From the NCBI GenBank assembly GCA_030535455.1, contig JAUNJY010000003.1, positions 1 to 64,000 on the forward strand: 64,000 nt of DNA, given 5' to 3'. The stretch is from a bacterium. Its GTDB lineage: Bacteria; Bacillota; Clostridia; Lachnospirales; Lachnospiraceae. The position numbers were made by a program, and so were the translations under genes. Under the pieces are notes generated by a model. It was not told where the DNA came from, searched no databases, and saw only the letters and a program-made list of their open reading frames with translations. Positions within the stretch are counted from its first letter, which is position 1, and every line of letters begins with the position of its first letter. Positions 18,145 through 28,321 of this stretch are shown piece after piece.

Positions 18145-19080
18145 TTAAAAACTTCCAATCATACGTATCTCTGTTTCAAGATGTACGTTGTATTCGTCGA
18201 ATACTTTTTTTTGTACGTCATGAACTAACGTCATGACCTCCGCTGCAGTCCCGCCGCCTGCATTTATAACAAATCCACAATGTTTCTCTGAAACCATGAT
18301 GTTACCCACACGGTACCCACGTAATCCACAATCATCGATCAGTTTTCCAGCAAAATATCCTTCTGGACGTTTGAATGTACTGCCGGCACTTGGGAACTCC
18401 AATGGTTGTTTTTCTCTACGCTGTTTTGATAACTCTTTGATACGGTCTTTAATTGCCGTAACGTCCCCTTTTTCAAACAGGAACTTAGCTTCTAATACAA
18501 TATACGGTTTCTTTTGGATGATACTTGTACGATACCCTAATTCTAATTCTTCATTAGAAAGAGTTTTGATCTCTCCATTTTCATCCACAACAGTTGCTTC
18601 AATGAGCACATCTTCAATCTGTCCACCGTATGCTCCTGCATTCATTGTAACAGCTCCGCCAATGGTACCAGGAATTCCTGATGCAAATTCAAAATCTTTC
18701 ATTCCTTCATTGGCTACTAGGTTTGATAATTTGGAAAGCATAAGCCCAGCACCCACTGTCACCTGGTATTTAAAACCTTCTTCGCCTTTTACTTCCTGCA
18801 TTTCATAAGATGCCATATTGGAGCCGATTTGGATGATCACGCCTCGGTATCCAAGGTCTCCTACTAACAGATTACTACCATTTCCTATAATATAGAAGTC
18901 AAGTTTCTCTTCTTTACATGCTTTTACTAATTCTACTACCTGTTCCATCGTCGTTGGCATAACGAAATAATCTGCCGGTCCACCGATACGGAATGTCGTA
19001 TGTTTGCTCATTGGTTCATTAAGTGAGAGATTTGCTGCTCCTACGATTTGTAATAATTTATTATATATTAATTCTTTCAT
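18145..19080 (-). CDS. murB: UDP-N-acetylenolpyruvoylglucosamine reductase
   Basis: A 311-residue FAD enzyme that reduces UDP-GlcNAc-enolpyruvate to UDP-MurNAc in peptidoglycan synthesis. It has the FAD-binding HTTFRIGGPADYFV and IGNGSNLLV motifs, the ASGIPGTIGGAV block, and a type II C-terminus with FPSAGSTFKRP holding the proton-donor serine. The frame extends to a GTG at 19089, but the ATG at 19080 is chosen because homology begins there; the RBS is weak for both. It is the first gene of the murB-rapZ-whiA-crh run and is separated from glcK by a terminator. Confidence 0.95.
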   Translation of the reverse strand: MKELIYNKLLQIVGAANLSLNEPMSKHTTFRIGGPADYFVMPTTMEQVVELVKACKEEKLDFYIIGNGSNLLVGDLGYRGVIIQIGSNMASYEMQEVKGEEGFKYQVTVGAGLMLSKLSNLVANEGMKDFEFASGIPGTIGGAVTMNAGAYGGQIEDVLIEATVVDENGEIKTLSNEELELGYRTSIIQKKPYIVLEAKFLFEKGDVTAIKDRIKELSKQRREKQPLEFPSAGSTFKRPEGYFAGKLIDDCGLRGYRVGNIMVSEKHCGFVINAGGGTAAEVMTLVHDVQKKVFDEYNVHLETEIRMIGSF

Positions 19081-19232
19081 CTTTTTCACTCGTCATTTCT
19101 ATTTGTTTTATTATGATAAATCTATGTCTAATGTTCTTATTTTACTATAACTTTCTTCTACCATATCCTGCCGATATGATAGCTTACACCAAAGTCCATC
19201 ATATAATACAATGCTACAAATGGCAAGTAAAA

Positions 19233-19275
19233 AGCTACTGTAAAATACTTTCACTATTCGTATTCGACAGTAGCT
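19233..19275 (-). terminator. Terminator after glcK
   Basis: AGCTACTGT (19233-19241) pairs with ACAGTAGCT (19267-19275) around a 25-base loop, followed on the minus strand by TTTTTACTT. The long loop makes it only moderately convincing. Confidence 0.65.
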
Positions 19276-19293
19276 CACTTTTTTCGCTTTTAT

Positions 19294-20229
19294 TTACTGA
19301 ATAACCATATAGGCACTACCATATATTCCTGCATCATTGCCTAATGTAGCCAGACAGAATTCACGCTCTTTTAATGCAAACATAACGTTATCAGCGTAAT
19401 TTTTCTTGATTACATCAACAAGAACTGTACCAGCCTTGCTAACTCCACCGCCAATTACAAATGCTTCCGGATCCACTACTTGGGCAATCTGTGCACAGGC
19501 AAGTCCTAAATACCAGCCTAGCTTTTCTACTAGTTCATTTGCTACTGGGTCACCTTTTTTCGCATAGTCAAAAATATCCTTTGCTGTGATCTCTTTTAAG
19601 GTTCGTAACGGAGTCTCTTTGTCTGTATGAGACAGCAATCGTTTTGCTTCTTTTACAATTCCCGTTGCGGAAGCGTATTGTTCAAGGCAGCCACGTTTAC
19701 CACAGCCACAGATATCTGGTTCATCGTAATTTACCATCATATGACCAATCTCACCTGCTGCTCCCTTGGAACCGGTTACCATCCTATTGTTAATAATGAC
19801 TCCGCCGCCAACACCTGTTCCTAATGTAATCATGACAAGGCTTTTAAATCCCTGTCCACCGCCTTTAAACATTTCTCCAAGCGCAGCTACATTAGCATCG
19901 TTTCCCACTTTGACATTTTTAATACCTGTAAGACGCATTACCTGTTCTGCCACATTAAACACATCCCAGCCTAAGTTTACGCATTTTAATACAGTTCCAT
20001 CCTCTGTAACAGGTCCAGGAACCCCTATACCGATTCCTTTGACTTCCTGATTTGCAATGTTGCGGTCCGTAAGCTTATTATGTATAGATGCCGAAACATC
20101 TAATAAAATTCTTGCTCCGGCATTATCTTTCCTTGTTTGGATTTCCCACTTTTCAACCAATGTTCCATCCACTTTAAATAGTCCCATCTTTACTGTAGTT
20201 CCACCAATATCTACGCCTACACAATACAT
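19294..20229 (-). CDS. glcK: ROK-family glucokinase
   Basis: The 311-residue protein has the ROK ATP-binding start VGVDIGGTTVKMG, the LGTGVGGGVI block, and the zinc-binding ROK signature CGCGKRGCLEQYAS near residues 170-185. Catalytic Asp is in the GNDANVAALGE motif (about 105). It phosphorylates glucose that enters without the PTS or is released from oligosaccharides. It follows hprK by 19 bases, so glucose phosphorylation and the HPr kinase sensor are co-transcribed. No N-terminal DNA-binding domain is present, so it is a kinase, not a ROK repressor. Confidence 0.93.
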   Translation of the reverse strand: MYCVGVDIGGTTVKMGLFKVDGTLVEKWEIQTRKDNAGARILLDVSASIHNKLTDRNIANQEVKGIGIGVPGPVTEDGTVLKCVNLGWDVFNVAEQVMRLTGIKNVKVGNDANVAALGEMFKGGGQGFKSLVMITLGTGVGGGVIINNRMVTGSKGAAGEIGHMMVNYDEPDICGCGKRGCLEQYASATGIVKEAKRLLSHTDKETPLRTLKEITAKDIFDYAKKGDPVANELVEKLGWYLGLACAQIAQVVDPEAFVIGGGVSKAGTVLVDVIKKNYADNVMFALKEREFCLATLGNDAGIYGSAYMVIQ

Positions 20230-20248
20230 TTATACTGCTCCTCCTACT

Positions 20249-21172
20249 CTATTTGTTCATTAAATTATTAGTAACGCGGTTGTATAATTCTCTTGCCGCA
20301 TTATACCCCATTTTCTTCTGACGATAGTTAACCGCTGCAGATTCACAAATGACTGCAAGGTTACGGCCTGGTCGGATTGGTATGCTATGGCATACTACCT
20401 TATTTCCTAAGAATTCGGTATATTGTTCTTCCAAACCAAGACGGTCATACTCTTCTGATTTATTCCATTCTTCTAATTTAATAACTAAGTTGATTGACTG
20501 TGTATCCTTAACACTTTCAACACCAAACAGTGTCTTAACATCGATGATACCAATACCTCGAAGTTCAATAAAATGTCTTGTAATATCCGGTGCTGTACCG
20601 ATTAATGTATCATCACTAACTTTCTTTATTTCAACGACATCATCGGATACTAAACGATGTCCACGTTTGATTAATTCAAGGGCAGCTTCCGATTTACCAA
20701 TGCCGCTTTCCCCCATGATTAAAAGACCTTCACCATAAACATCTACAAGTACCCCATGAATGGAGATACGCGGTGCAAGTTCTACATTTAACCAGCGAAT
20801 TACTTCTGCCATAAAGGAGGAAGTGGATCGTTCTGTCTTTAAAATTGGAATGCCGTACTCTTTTGCCAAAGCAATAAGAGATTCGTCAACTTCTAATCCT
20901 CTACAAAAAACAATACATGGGATTCTATATTCAAAGATTCGACGAAACATATTCGCACCATGGTCTGGAGCCATTTTCTTCATATAGGTAAGTTCTACAT
21001 TACCGATAACCTGAATTCGATTGGAATCAAAGTAATCAAAGAAGCCAGCTAACTGAAGTGCCGGTCTGTTCACATCGGTCTGTGTAATCTGTACCTCATC
21101 TGTATCAATATCTGGTGTGCAATTTTCTAAGTTCATTTTTTCGATTAATTTAGTTAACGAAACAGAATACAT
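20249..21172 (-). CDS. hprK: HPr kinase/phosphorylase
   Basis: A 307-residue bifunctional enzyme that phosphorylates and dephosphorylates Ser46 of HPr and Crh according to ATP, fructose bisphosphate and phosphate. The C-terminal domain has Walker A GESGIGKSE and the HPrK signature IELRGIGIIDV followed by LFG. The frame opens at 21214, but the ATG at 21172 (MYSVSLTKLIEK) is preferred, with GAAAGGA 8 bases upstream. Neighbours are uvrC upstream and glcK downstream. Its likely substrates here are the Crh-like protein and an HPr encoded outside the window. Confidence 0.95.
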   Translation of the reverse strand: MYSVSLTKLIEKMNLENCTPDIDTDEVQITQTDVNRPALQLAGFFDYFDSNRIQVIGNVELTYMKKMAPDHGANMFRRIFEYRIPCIVFCRGLEVDESLIALAKEYGIPILKTERSTSSFMAEVIRWLNVELAPRISIHGVLVDVYGEGLLIMGESGIGKSEAALELIKRGHRLVSDDVVEIKKVSDDTLIGTAPDITRHFIELRGIGIIDVKTLFGVESVKDTQSINLVIKLEEWNKSEEYDRLGLEEQYTEFLGNKVVCHSIPIRPGRNLAVICESAAVNYRQKKMGYNAARELYNRVTNNLMNK

Positions 21173-21264
21173 ATCATCAATCCTTTCATTCGCCCTTTTT
21201 AAAAGCTTTTGCAAAGCGTTTTATACACATTTTACCACATGCGACAGTTTACCGCAACAAAGCG

Positions 21265-23151
21265 CTAGTTATTTTCATTCTCTGCTTTCTTTTTGTGGAA
21301 AAACAAAAATACTTCCTCTGCTGCCTTTTGATTCATGCTCGGTACCTGCATCAAATCATCTACTCCAGCATTTTTTACTGCCTCAATGCTTTGGAATTGT
21401 TTCATTAACGCTTTACGTCTTGTCGGACCAATTCCCGGAATATCATCTAAGATGGAATGAACTTGTGCCTTTTGACGTAAGCTTCTATGATACTCGATTG
21501 CAAATCGGTGAGTCTCATCCTGAATTCTTGTGATCAGCTTAAATGCCTCACTTCGAACATCGATTGGCAATTCTTTATTCTCAAAGTACAAGCCTCTTGT
21601 CCTATGGTTATCATCCTTTACCATGCCGCATACCGGAATGTTAAGTCTCAGTTCATCAAGTACCTTTAATGCGATATTTACCTGGCCACGTCCACCATCC
21701 ATTAAGATCAGATCTGGAAATCTTGTAAAGCTTCCAACATCCTCGGATAAATTCTTCTCTTTTAATTCGTTGGCTTCTTCTAATCCATGGGATAGACGTC
21801 TTGTAAGGACTTCTTCCATACTTGCATAATCATCCGGCCCAATGACTGTCTTAATCTTAAACTTACGATAGTCATTTCGCTTTGGCTTTCCATCTTCAAA
21901 TACTACCATGGAGCCTACCGACTGATAACCGCTTGTATTGGAAATATCGAAAGACTCCATTCTCTTTAAGCCTTCTAGCCCTAAGATATCTGCTATTTCC
22001 TGTACCGCACCAATTGTCTTCTTCTCTTCTCTTGCAATTCGCTCACTGTCCTGCTGCAATACTAAAGAAGCATTCTTATATGCTAATTCTACTAATCGTT
22101 CTTTTTCGCCCTTCTTTGGAACTCTGATATATACCTTTTGTCCACGTTTTGCAGCCAGCCATTCTTCAATGACTTCGCTTTCTTCCAATGGCTCCTGTAA
22201 ATACAGTTCCTTTGGAATAAATGGAGTTCCTGAATAAAATTGCTTTACAAAGCTGGTAATGACTTCGCTTCTTGTATCATCCTTTACTCCAGTCAATCTG
22301 AAATGTTCCCTTCCGATTAACTTTCCATTACGGATAAAGAATACCTGTACTACAGCTTCATCATCTGCTCTGGCAAATGCAATGATGTCTCGGTCTTCCT
22401 GGTCGGTTGCCGTAATCTTCTGCTTTTGGGCTACAAACTTGACGCTGTTCATAAGGTCACGAAACTCTGCTGCTTCTTCAAAAGCAAACTCGCTGGCTGC
22501 CTTTTTCATCTTCTCTTCTAGCATGGTAATGACCGGTGTATAGTTTCCATGTAACAGTTCCAATGCCTGAGTGATATTCTTTTTATACTCTTCCACACTG
22601 ATCTGGTTTTCAATACAAGGGCCGTCACATTGCTTGATATGGTAATACAGGCATGGACGTTCCTTTCCTGCATCCCTTGGCAAATTGCGGTTGCAAGTAC
22701 GGATATGATAAATCTTACGGAGTAATTCCAGGGTATCCTTTACTGCGGTTGCACTTGTATAGGGACCATAGTATTTTGCCTTGTCTTTCTTCTGTTCCCT
22801 TGCAAATAGCACTCTTGGATAAGGCTCATTTAATGTTACCTTTATATAAGGATAACTTTTATCATCCTTTAACATCGTATTGTATTTTGGACGATGCTCC
22901 TTAATCAGATTACATTCCAGCACAAGTGCCTCTAGTTCGGAATCCGTTACGATATATTCAAAGTGGTCAATACGAGAGACCATCTGTATAATCTTCTGTG
23001 TCTTATTTCTGCTGCTTTGAAAATACTGTCTTACTCGGTTTTTTAAACTGATTGCCTTTCCTATATAGATAATTTCATCCTTTTTGTCGTGCATGATATA
23101 CACCCCTGGCTTGCCAGGAAGCTTCTTTAATTCTTCTTCAATGTTAAACAC
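21265..23151 (-). CDS. uvrC: Excinuclease ABC subunit C
   Basis: This nucleotide-excision repair nuclease makes the incisions directed by UvrAB. Domains in order: GIY-YIG ([19 protein letters not shown]) with the 3' incision site, a cysteine-containing region ([13 protein letters not shown]), a UVR helix pair (about 200-235), the RNase H-like nuclease with [11 protein letters not shown], and C-terminal helix-hairpin-helix ([16 protein letters not shown]). The frame opens at an ATG at 23172, but AGAGGTGA lies just before a GTG at 23151 (then [15 protein letters not shown]), so that GTG start is chosen, giving 628 residues. Confidence 0.95.
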   Translation of the reverse strand: MFNIEEELKKLPGKPGVYIMHDKKDEIIYIGKAISLKNRVRQYFQSSRNKTQKIIQMVSRIDHFEYIVTDSELEALVLECNLIKEHRPKYNTMLKDDKSYPYIKVTLNEPYPRVLFAREQKKDKAKYYGPYTSATAVKDTLELLRKIYHIRTCNRNLPRDAGKERPCLYYHIKQCDGPCIENQISVEEYKKNITQALELLHGNYTPVITMLEEKMKKAASEFAFEEAAEFRDLMNSVKFVAQKQKITATDQEDRDIIAFARADDEAVVQVFFIRNGKLIGREHFRLTGVKDDTRSEVITSFVKQFYSGTPFIPKELYLQEPLEESEVIEEWLAAKRGQKVYIRVPKKGEKERLVELAYKNASLVLQQDSERIAREEKKTIGAVQEIADILGLEGLKRMESFDISNTSGYQSVGSMVVFEDGKPKRNDYRKFKIKTVIGPDDYASMEEVLTRRLSHGLEEANELKEKNLSEDVGSFTRFPDLILMDGGRGQVNIALKVLDELRLNIPVCGMVKDDNHRTRGLYFENKELPIDVRSEAFKLITRIQDETHRFAIEYHRSLRQKAQVHSILDDIPGIGPTRRKALMKQFQSIEAVKNAGVDDLMQVPSMNQKAAEEVFLFFHKKKAENENN

Positions 23152-23183
23152 TTGTGTCACCTCTTTTCTCATAATATAACTAT

Positions 23184-23218
23184 GACTAGTAGCCGCTGGT
23201 CAACAGCAACTACTAGTC
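23184..23218 (-). terminator. Hairpin between ftsH and uvrC
   Basis: GACTAGTAG (23184-23192) pairs with CTACTAGTC (23210-23218), with an inner GCTG/CAGC stem. Only a weak T-rich tail (TAGTTATATT) follows on the minus strand, so it may be a processing hairpin or a leaky terminator. Confidence 0.45.
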
Positions 23219-23255
23219 AGTATTGGTAGAACTTATTGTATTTTACTCTTAATTC

Positions 23256-25157
23256 TTAAGATTCTGTTGAAACTTCTTCAAAGGAAAGATCAAGAACTGT
23301 CTCTTTTTCTTCCTCTTCTGCACCAGTTACCTCACGATAGATTTCCATGAACTCTTTACCAGTGATTGTTTCTTTTTCATATAAGAACTCAGCAATCTTA
23401 TCAAGGGTATCTTTATTTTCAGAAAGAAGCTTTTCAGCTCTTTGATAACATTCTTTTAATAGACGCATAACGACACGGTCAACTTCACCGGATGTGCTTT
23501 CTGCACAGTTACGGGCAGCCCTGCCATCAAGGTATTTGTTCTCAACGCTTTCTAAGCAGATCAGACCAAATTCATCTGTCATACCATATTGAGTAACCAT
23601 TGCCCTTGCAAGCTCTGTTGCTTTCTCAATATCATTGGATGCACCTGTCGTAATACTATTAAAGATAATTTGTTCTGCTGCACGTCCACCGAATAAAGTG
23701 GTAATACGAGAGAGCATTTCATCTTTGCTCATTAAGTATTTCTCTTCTTCAGGAACTTGCATAACGTAACCTAAGGAACCCATGGTTCTTGGTACGATTG
23801 TAATTTTCTGTACTGGTTCTGCATCTTTTAATAATGCAGTAACTAAAGCATGACCAACTTCGTGGTAAGAAACGATTTTCTTTTCTTCCTTGCCTAGAAT
23901 ACGGTCTTTCTTTTCTTTACCTGCGATTACTACTTCTACTGCCTCAAATAAATCTGCCTGACATACGCTCATGCGTCCTGCCTTAACAGCCATGATCGCA
24001 GCTTCATTAATCATATTGGCAAGGTCGGAACCAACAGCTCCGCTTGTAGCTAATGCAATCGCATCAAGATCTACTGTTTCATCCATTAATACATCTTTTG
24101 CATGTACGCGAAGGATGTCTTTACGTCCTTTTAAGTCTGGCTTGTCAACAATGACACGACGGTCAAAACGGCCTGGACGAAGAAGTGCTTTATCAAGTAC
24201 TTCTGGACGGTTTGTTGCTGCTAAGATTACTAAACCTTTTGAAGAATCAAATCCATCCATTTCAGATAATAATTGGTTTAATGTCTGTTCACGTTCATCA
24301 TTTCCACCGAAACGGCTGTCACGGCTCTTACCGATGGCATCTACTTCATCGATAAAGATGATACATGGTGCTTTTGCCTGTGCTTCTTTAAATAAGTCAC
24401 GCACACGGGATGCACCTACACCAACGAACATTTCTACAAAATCAGAACCTGATAATGAGAAGAATGGTACTTTTGCTTCGCCGGCAACTGCCTTAGCAAG
24501 TAATGTTTTACCTGTACCAGGAGGTCCTACAAGGAGGGCACCCTTTGGAAGTTTTGCACCGATTTTCGTATATTTACCTGGGTTATGAAGGAAGTCTACT
24601 AATTCTGTTAAGGACTCTTTTGCTTCTTCCTGTCCTGCAACATCTTTAAATGTTACCCCTGTTTCTTTTTCTACATATACTTTGGCATTGCTCTTTCCAA
24701 CGCCCATCATTCCGCCACCGCTCTTAGAAATCATACGGTACATTAACCATAAGAAGATCCAGATGCCTGCTAATGGCAGGATATAAGAACCTACAAAGTT
24801 AAGGATGCTTGAACTGGAGTCTTGTTCCTTTGCCTTGTAGTCAGCACCAGAACTTTCAAGACGATTTAATAAATCTTTATCTGCAATTCCTGCAGCATAG
24901 TACGTGATGTTCTTGTCATCGCCTTTTAATTTGTACTCAACTTTATTACTAGTTACTACTACTTCTTTTACTTCTCTGTCCTCTAAGGATTGTACAAACT
25001 CTTTGTATGTCTTTTCTTTATAAGTACTAGCATTGATCATGCTTTGCATATAAGTAAATAAAAGAAATAGCATTAATGTAATAACCACACTGATAATGAT
25101 TATATTTTTATTATTCTTTTTACGATTATCCTTATTACTATCGTTGTTATTCTCCAT
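23256..25157 (-). CDS. ftsH: ATP-dependent zinc metalloprotease FtsH
   Basis: A 633-residue membrane AAA+ protease. Two membrane spans (about 18-38 and 108-130) flank an extracytoplasmic loop. The AAA domain has Walker A GPPGTGKT, Walker [12 protein letters not shown] and the second region of homology [18 protein letters not shown]. The protease site reads HEVGH, fitting HExxH though HEAGH is more usual. The protein degrades unassembled membrane proteins and short-lived regulators. A strong sigma-A promoter lies upstream. It is the first gene of the ftsH-uvrC-hprK-glcK run. Confidence 0.97.
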   Translation of the reverse strand: MENNNDSNKDNRKKNNKNIIIISVVITLMLFLLFTYMQSMINASTYKEKTYKEFVQSLEDREVKEVVVTSNKVEYKLKGDDKNITYYAAGIADKDLLNRLESSGADYKAKEQDSSSSILNFVGSYILPLAGIWIFLWLMYRMISKSGGGMMGVGKSNAKVYVEKETGVTFKDVAGQEEAKESLTELVDFLHNPGKYTKIGAKLPKGALLVGPPGTGKTLLAKAVAGEAKVPFFSLSGSDFVEMFVGVGASRVRDLFKEAQAKAPCIIFIDEVDAIGKSRDSRFGGNDEREQTLNQLLSEMDGFDSSKGLVILAATNRPEVLDKALLRPGRFDRRVIVDKPDLKGRKDILRVHAKDVLMDETVDLDAIALATSGAVGSDLANMINEAAIMAVKAGRMSVCQADLFEAVEVVIAGKEKKDRILGKEEKKIVSYHEVGHALVTALLKDAEPVQKITIVPRTMGSLGYVMQVPEEEKYLMSKDEMLSRITTLFGGRAAEQIIFNSITTGASNDIEKATELARAMVTQYGMTDEFGLICLESVENKYLDGRAARNCAESTSGEVDRVVMRLLKECYQRAEKLLSENKDTLDKIAEFLYEKETITGKEFMEIYREVTGAEEEEKETVLDLSFEEVSTES

Positions 25158-25218
25158 GACACGCCTCCTCTTCTTTTTGAAGCTTTTCTATATATATGCC
25201 TATACATAGACAGTTTCA

Positions 25219-25247
25219 ATTATAATGAAACCCTATATATAAATCAA
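25219..25247 (-). promoter_or_regulatory. Sigma-A promoter of ftsH
   Basis: On the minus strand TTGATT (25242-25247) and a perfect TATAAT (25219-25224) are spaced 17 bases apart, about 60 bases before the ftsH start. Confidence 0.7.
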
Positions 25248-25548
25248 TAGACGAAAGTCTTAAAATTATATTAGAAAAATGTAAATTTTTATAATTTTGA
25301 CCGTCATCTATATCATAGATTACCGTTCTATTTTGTCTTTTTTGTGAACGCTGATACTTCTTTCTTACTAATCATTATATCCAAATTAAGCACTATTTAC
25401 AATGAAGTAGGAAACAATCTGTTTAGATATCTAATTATTTTATGGTAAAACCTAAGATTATTACGAAAACGGTTTAAGGTATGGATTTTTATACTTCATA
25501 ACGTTATAATGTTTCTTTGATTGTTTTATATTTTTAATATGAATTTCG

Positions 25549-25592
25549 ACAAGATTAGGGTATTAGTCCTATCTTTCTACCAATAATCTTGT
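25549..25592 (+). promoter_or_regulatory. Hairpin in the pyrG leader
   Basis: ACAAGATTA (25549-25557) pairs with TAATCTTGT (25584-25592), with a GGGTA/TACC pairing inside the loop. It lies 50 bases before pyrG and has only a short T-rich tail, so a leader attenuator is possible but unproven. Confidence 0.35.
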
Positions 25593-25642
25593 TTGAACTA
25601 GTTTGTTATATTAACTAATCGTGATCTATAAGGAGGAACAAA

Positions 25643-27253
25643 ATGGCTGTAAAATATGTATTTGTAACAGGTGGCGTAGTATCAGGTCTAGGAAAGGGAA
25701 TTACTGCAGCATCTTTAGGACGCTTGCTTAAGGCACGTGGCTATAAAGTAACGATGCAGAAATTCGATCCTTACATAAACATTGATCCTGGTACAATGAA
25801 CCCAATTCAACATGGAGAAGTTTTCGTAACTGATGATGGTGCAGAAACTGACCTAGACTTAGGTCACTATGAACGTTTCATCGATGAAAAACTAACGAAA
25901 CAATCCAACGTTACAACCGGAAAGATTTACTGGTCTGTACTTAACAAAGAACGCCGTGGTGATTTTGGCGGAGGTACGGTTCAGGTAATCCCTCATATCA
26001 CAAACGAAATCAAATCTCGTTTCTACCGCAATGACGGCTGTGACGAACAGCATATTGCAATTATTGAAGTGGGTGGAACCGTAGGTGATATTGAAAGCCA
26101 GCCATTCCTTGAGTCTATTCGACAATTCCAACATGACATTGGAAGAGAAAATGCAATCTTGATCCACGTAACTTTAATTCCTTATTTACATGCTTCCGGC
26201 GAAATGAAGACAAAGCCTACCCAAGCCAGCGTTAAGGAATTACAAGGGATGGGAATTCAGCCTGACGTTATCGTGTGCAGAACTGAACTTCCTCTTGATC
26301 AAGGAATTCGCGACAAGATTGCTTTATTCTGTAACGTTCCAAACAAACATGTTATACAGAACTTAGATGTGGAAACTCTTTATGAAGCTCCACTTGCAAT
26401 GGAAAAAGAACATTTGGCAGATATCGTGTGCGAATGCCTTCGCATTAACTGCCCAGTACCAGACCTTTCTGACTGGAAACAGATGGTGCAGTCCTTGAAA
26501 CATCCAGAAAAAGAAGTAACAGTTGCCTTAGTCGGTAAATACACTGCACTTCATGATGCCTATATCAGTGTTGTGGAATCTTTAAAACATGGTGCTGTAG
26601 CCCATAATGCAGCAGTAAACATTAAATGGATTCCTTCAGAAACGCTATTGGAAGAAAATGCAGAAGAGTTACTTGGCGATGTAAGCGGTATCTTAGTCCC
26701 TGGCGGCTTTGGTGATCGAGGTATTGAAGGTAAGATTACTGCAATCAAATATGCCCGCGAACATGGTGTTCCTTACCTTGGCCTTTGTTTAGGAATGCAG
26801 CTTGCCATCGTTGAATTTGCTCGTAATGTAGTAGGTTTCGGAGATGCTCATTCTGCTGAGCTTGATCCTAGCACAAGTCATCCTGTCATTCATTTAATGG
26901 CAGACCAAGACGGCATCGAAGACATTGGTGGTACATTAAGACTTGGTTCTTATCCTTGTGTATTAAAAGAGGGTTCCTTAGCTGCTAACGTTTATGGAAG
27001 CAACAAGATTGATGAACGTCATAGACATCGCTATGAAGTAAACAATTACTACCGTAAAGACCTTTCTGAACATGGCATGGTATTATCCGGTCTGTCTCCA
27101 GACGGTCGTATCGTAGAAATGCTTGAAATCCCTACACACCCATGGTTCCTTGCAACGCAAGCACATCCAGAATTCAAGTCTCGTCCAAATCGTCCACACC
27201 CACTATTCAATGGTTTTATCGGTGCGGCTTTAGAACATCAAGAAAAACACTAA
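25643..27253 (+). CDS. pyrG: CTP synthase
   Basis: A 536-residue enzyme that converts UTP to CTP with glutamine as nitrogen donor. The N-terminal synthase domain starts [17 protein letters not shown] with the P-loop, and continues with [12 protein letters not shown]. The C-terminal class I glutamine amidotransferase domain carries the nucleophile Cys in LGLCLGMQ (about residue 380) and the His/Glu pair in [11 protein letters not shown]. The RBS AAGGAGG is ideal. It is plus-strand and monocistronic, with its own terminator, and is preceded by a hairpin-containing leader. Confidence 0.97.
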   Translation: MAVKYVFVTGGVVSGLGKGITAASLGRLLKARGYKVTMQKFDPYINIDPGTMNPIQHGEVFVTDDGAETDLDLGHYERFIDEKLTKQSNVTTGKIYWSVLNKERRGDFGGGTVQVIPHITNEIKSRFYRNDGCDEQHIAIIEVGGTVGDIESQPFLESIRQFQHDIGRENAILIHVTLIPYLHASGEMKTKPTQASVKELQGMGIQPDVIVCRTELPLDQGIRDKIALFCNVPNKHVIQNLDVETLYEAPLAMEKEHLADIVCECLRINCPVPDLSDWKQMVQSLKHPEKEVTVALVGKYTALHDAYISVVESLKHGAVAHNAAVNIKWIPSETLLEENAEELLGDVSGILVPGGFGDRGIEGKITAIKYAREHGVPYLGLCLGMQLAIVEFARNVVGFGDAHSAELDPSTSHPVIHLMADQDGIEDIGGTLRLGSYPCVLKEGSLAANVYGSNKIDERHRHRYEVNNYYRKDLSEHGMVLSGLSPDGRIVEMLEIPTHPWFLATQAHPEFKSRPNRPHPLFNGFIGAALEHQEKH

Positions 27254-27262
27254 TAACCAATG

Positions 27263-27297
27263 AGGCTTCCTGATCACCACGCATGAAAGGGAAGCCT
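27263..27297 (+). terminator. Terminator after pyrG
   Basis: AGGCTTCC (27263-27270) pairs with GGAAGCCT (27290-27297) around a 19-base loop, followed by TTCTTTC. Confidence 0.75.
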
Positions 27298-27348
27298 TTC
27301 TTTCATCAATTATTCCTACTATACCACTATGTATATGGTATTTTAATC

Positions 27349-27376
27349 TTTACATGTAATAAAAATATGGTATACT
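27349..27376 (+). promoter_or_regulatory. Sigma-A promoter of tcdA
   Basis: TTTACA (27349-27354) and TATACT (27371-27376) are 16 bases apart, each one base from consensus, about 43 bases before the start codon. Confidence 0.6.
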
Positions 27377-27418
27377 TGGGATAATGAAACTATACATGAC
27401 TGAAAGAAAGAGGATATT

Positions 27419-28174
27419 ATGTCAGAACAATTTGTAAGAACAGAATTACTGCTTGGCAGTGAAGCTATGAATAAATTAAATAACTCACGCGTTATCGTTT
27501 TTGGCGTTGGCGGTGTTGGCGGTTTCGTCGTGGAAGCACTTGCACGTACAGGTATTGGTACTATTGATATCGTGGATGATGATAATGTAAGTGTATCCAA
27601 TATTAATCGCCAGATCATTGCTACTCATTCTTCCATTGGAAGAGCTAAGGTTGACGTGATGCGCGAACGTATCCTTGATATCAATCCAAACTGTAAAGTT
27701 AATGTTCACCAATGCTTCTTTACACCAGAAACTGCAGATCAATTTAACTTTGCAGACTATGACTATGTTGTAGATGCCATTGATACAGTAACAGGAAAAT
27801 TGGAATTAGTGGTTCGTGCCAATGAGACACACACTCCAATCATCTGCTCCATGGGTGCAGGAAACAAACTTGATCCAACTCGTTTTGAGATTACTGACAT
27901 TAACAAGACAAGTGTTTGCCCACTTGCCAAAGTAATGCGTAAAGAACTAAAAAACAGAGGCATCAAAAAGTTAAAGGTAGTATACTCCAAAGAGCAGCCT
28001 TTAAAACCAATCCAAGATGAAGCAATCAAGTCCAAAGAAAAACCTGCTGCAACGCCACTTGCTACAAGAAGCAACACAGCAAAACGCCAGACTCCAGGAA
28101 GTACTGCATTTGTTCCATCCGTAGTAGGTTTAATCCTTGCCAGCGAAGTAGTAAAGGACTTAACTAGCAAGTAA
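27419..28174 (+). CDS. tcdA: tRNA threonylcarbamoyladenosine dehydratase
   Basis: A 251-residue E1/ThiF-like enzyme (TcdA/CsdL) that cyclises t6A37 of tRNAs to ct6A using ATP. It has the adenylate-binding GVGGVGGFVVEALARTG (about 31-47), the DDDNVSVSNINRQ motif with the conserved Asp and Arg, and DAIDTVTGKL. The C-terminus holds PGSTAFVPSVVGLILAS, typical of TcdA rather than ThiF or MoeB. No zinc-binding CxxC pair is visible. It has its own promoter and ends at a bidirectional terminator with a dispersed repeat copy in between. Confidence 0.92.
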   Translation: MSEQFVRTELLLGSEAMNKLNNSRVIVFGVGGVGGFVVEALARTGIGTIDIVDDDNVSVSNINRQIIATHSSIGRAKVDVMRERILDINPNCKVNVHQCFFTPETADQFNFADYDYVVDAIDTVTGKLELVVRANETHTPIICSMGAGNKLDPTRFEITDINKTSVCPLAKVMRKELKNRGIKKLKVVYSKEQPLKPIQDEAIKSKEKPAATPLATRSNTAKRQTPGSTAFVPSVVGLILASEVVKDLTSK

Positions 28175-28177
28175 CAA

Positions 28178-28254
28178 AGTGTTTTGCTTGCAAAACACTC
28201 CGCGCCGAACGCGATCACGAAGTGATAAACTCCTTCTGCGTAAGTGCGCATCTT
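28178..28254. repeat. Dispersed intergenic palindromic element, copy A
   Basis: A perfect 10-bp palindrome (AGTGTTTTGC, TT, GCAAAACACT) is followed by CCGCGCCGAACGCG, an inner hairpin ATCAC-GAA-GTGAT, and CCTTCTGCG ending in AGTGCGCATC. The same layout recurs at 56674 and, without the palindrome, at 34692. It lies between the convergent tcdA and chemoreceptor genes. Confidence 0.6.
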
Positions 28255-28271
28255 GGCTTTCTGGTTTTTAG

Positions 28272-28314
28272 AAAAAGGAGAAGAAATTGTCATAGGACAT
28301 TTCTTCTCCTTTTT
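28272..28314 (+). terminator. Bidirectional terminator, tcdA / chemoreceptor
   Basis: A stem of about 16 bp (AAAAAGGAGAAGAAAT with ATTTCTTCTCCTTTTT) encloses GTCATAGGAC-type loop bases and has T tracts on both strands, serving both convergent genes. Confidence 0.9.
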
Positions 28315-28321
28315 TGTATGC

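Larger units (their letters stand above)
25158..25642. other. Divergent ftsH/pyrG intergenic region
   Basis: This 485-base AT-rich gap holds the ftsH promoter (minus strand), a possible pyrG promoter with TATAAT at 25505-25510, and a hairpin in the pyrG leader. No ORF or known RNA family was recognised in the rest. Confidence 0.5.

Noticed and set aside
25464..25477. CGAAAACGGTTTAA upstream of pyrG as a cre site
   Set aside because: Two mismatches at conserved outer positions and no carbon-related reason for pyrG control.
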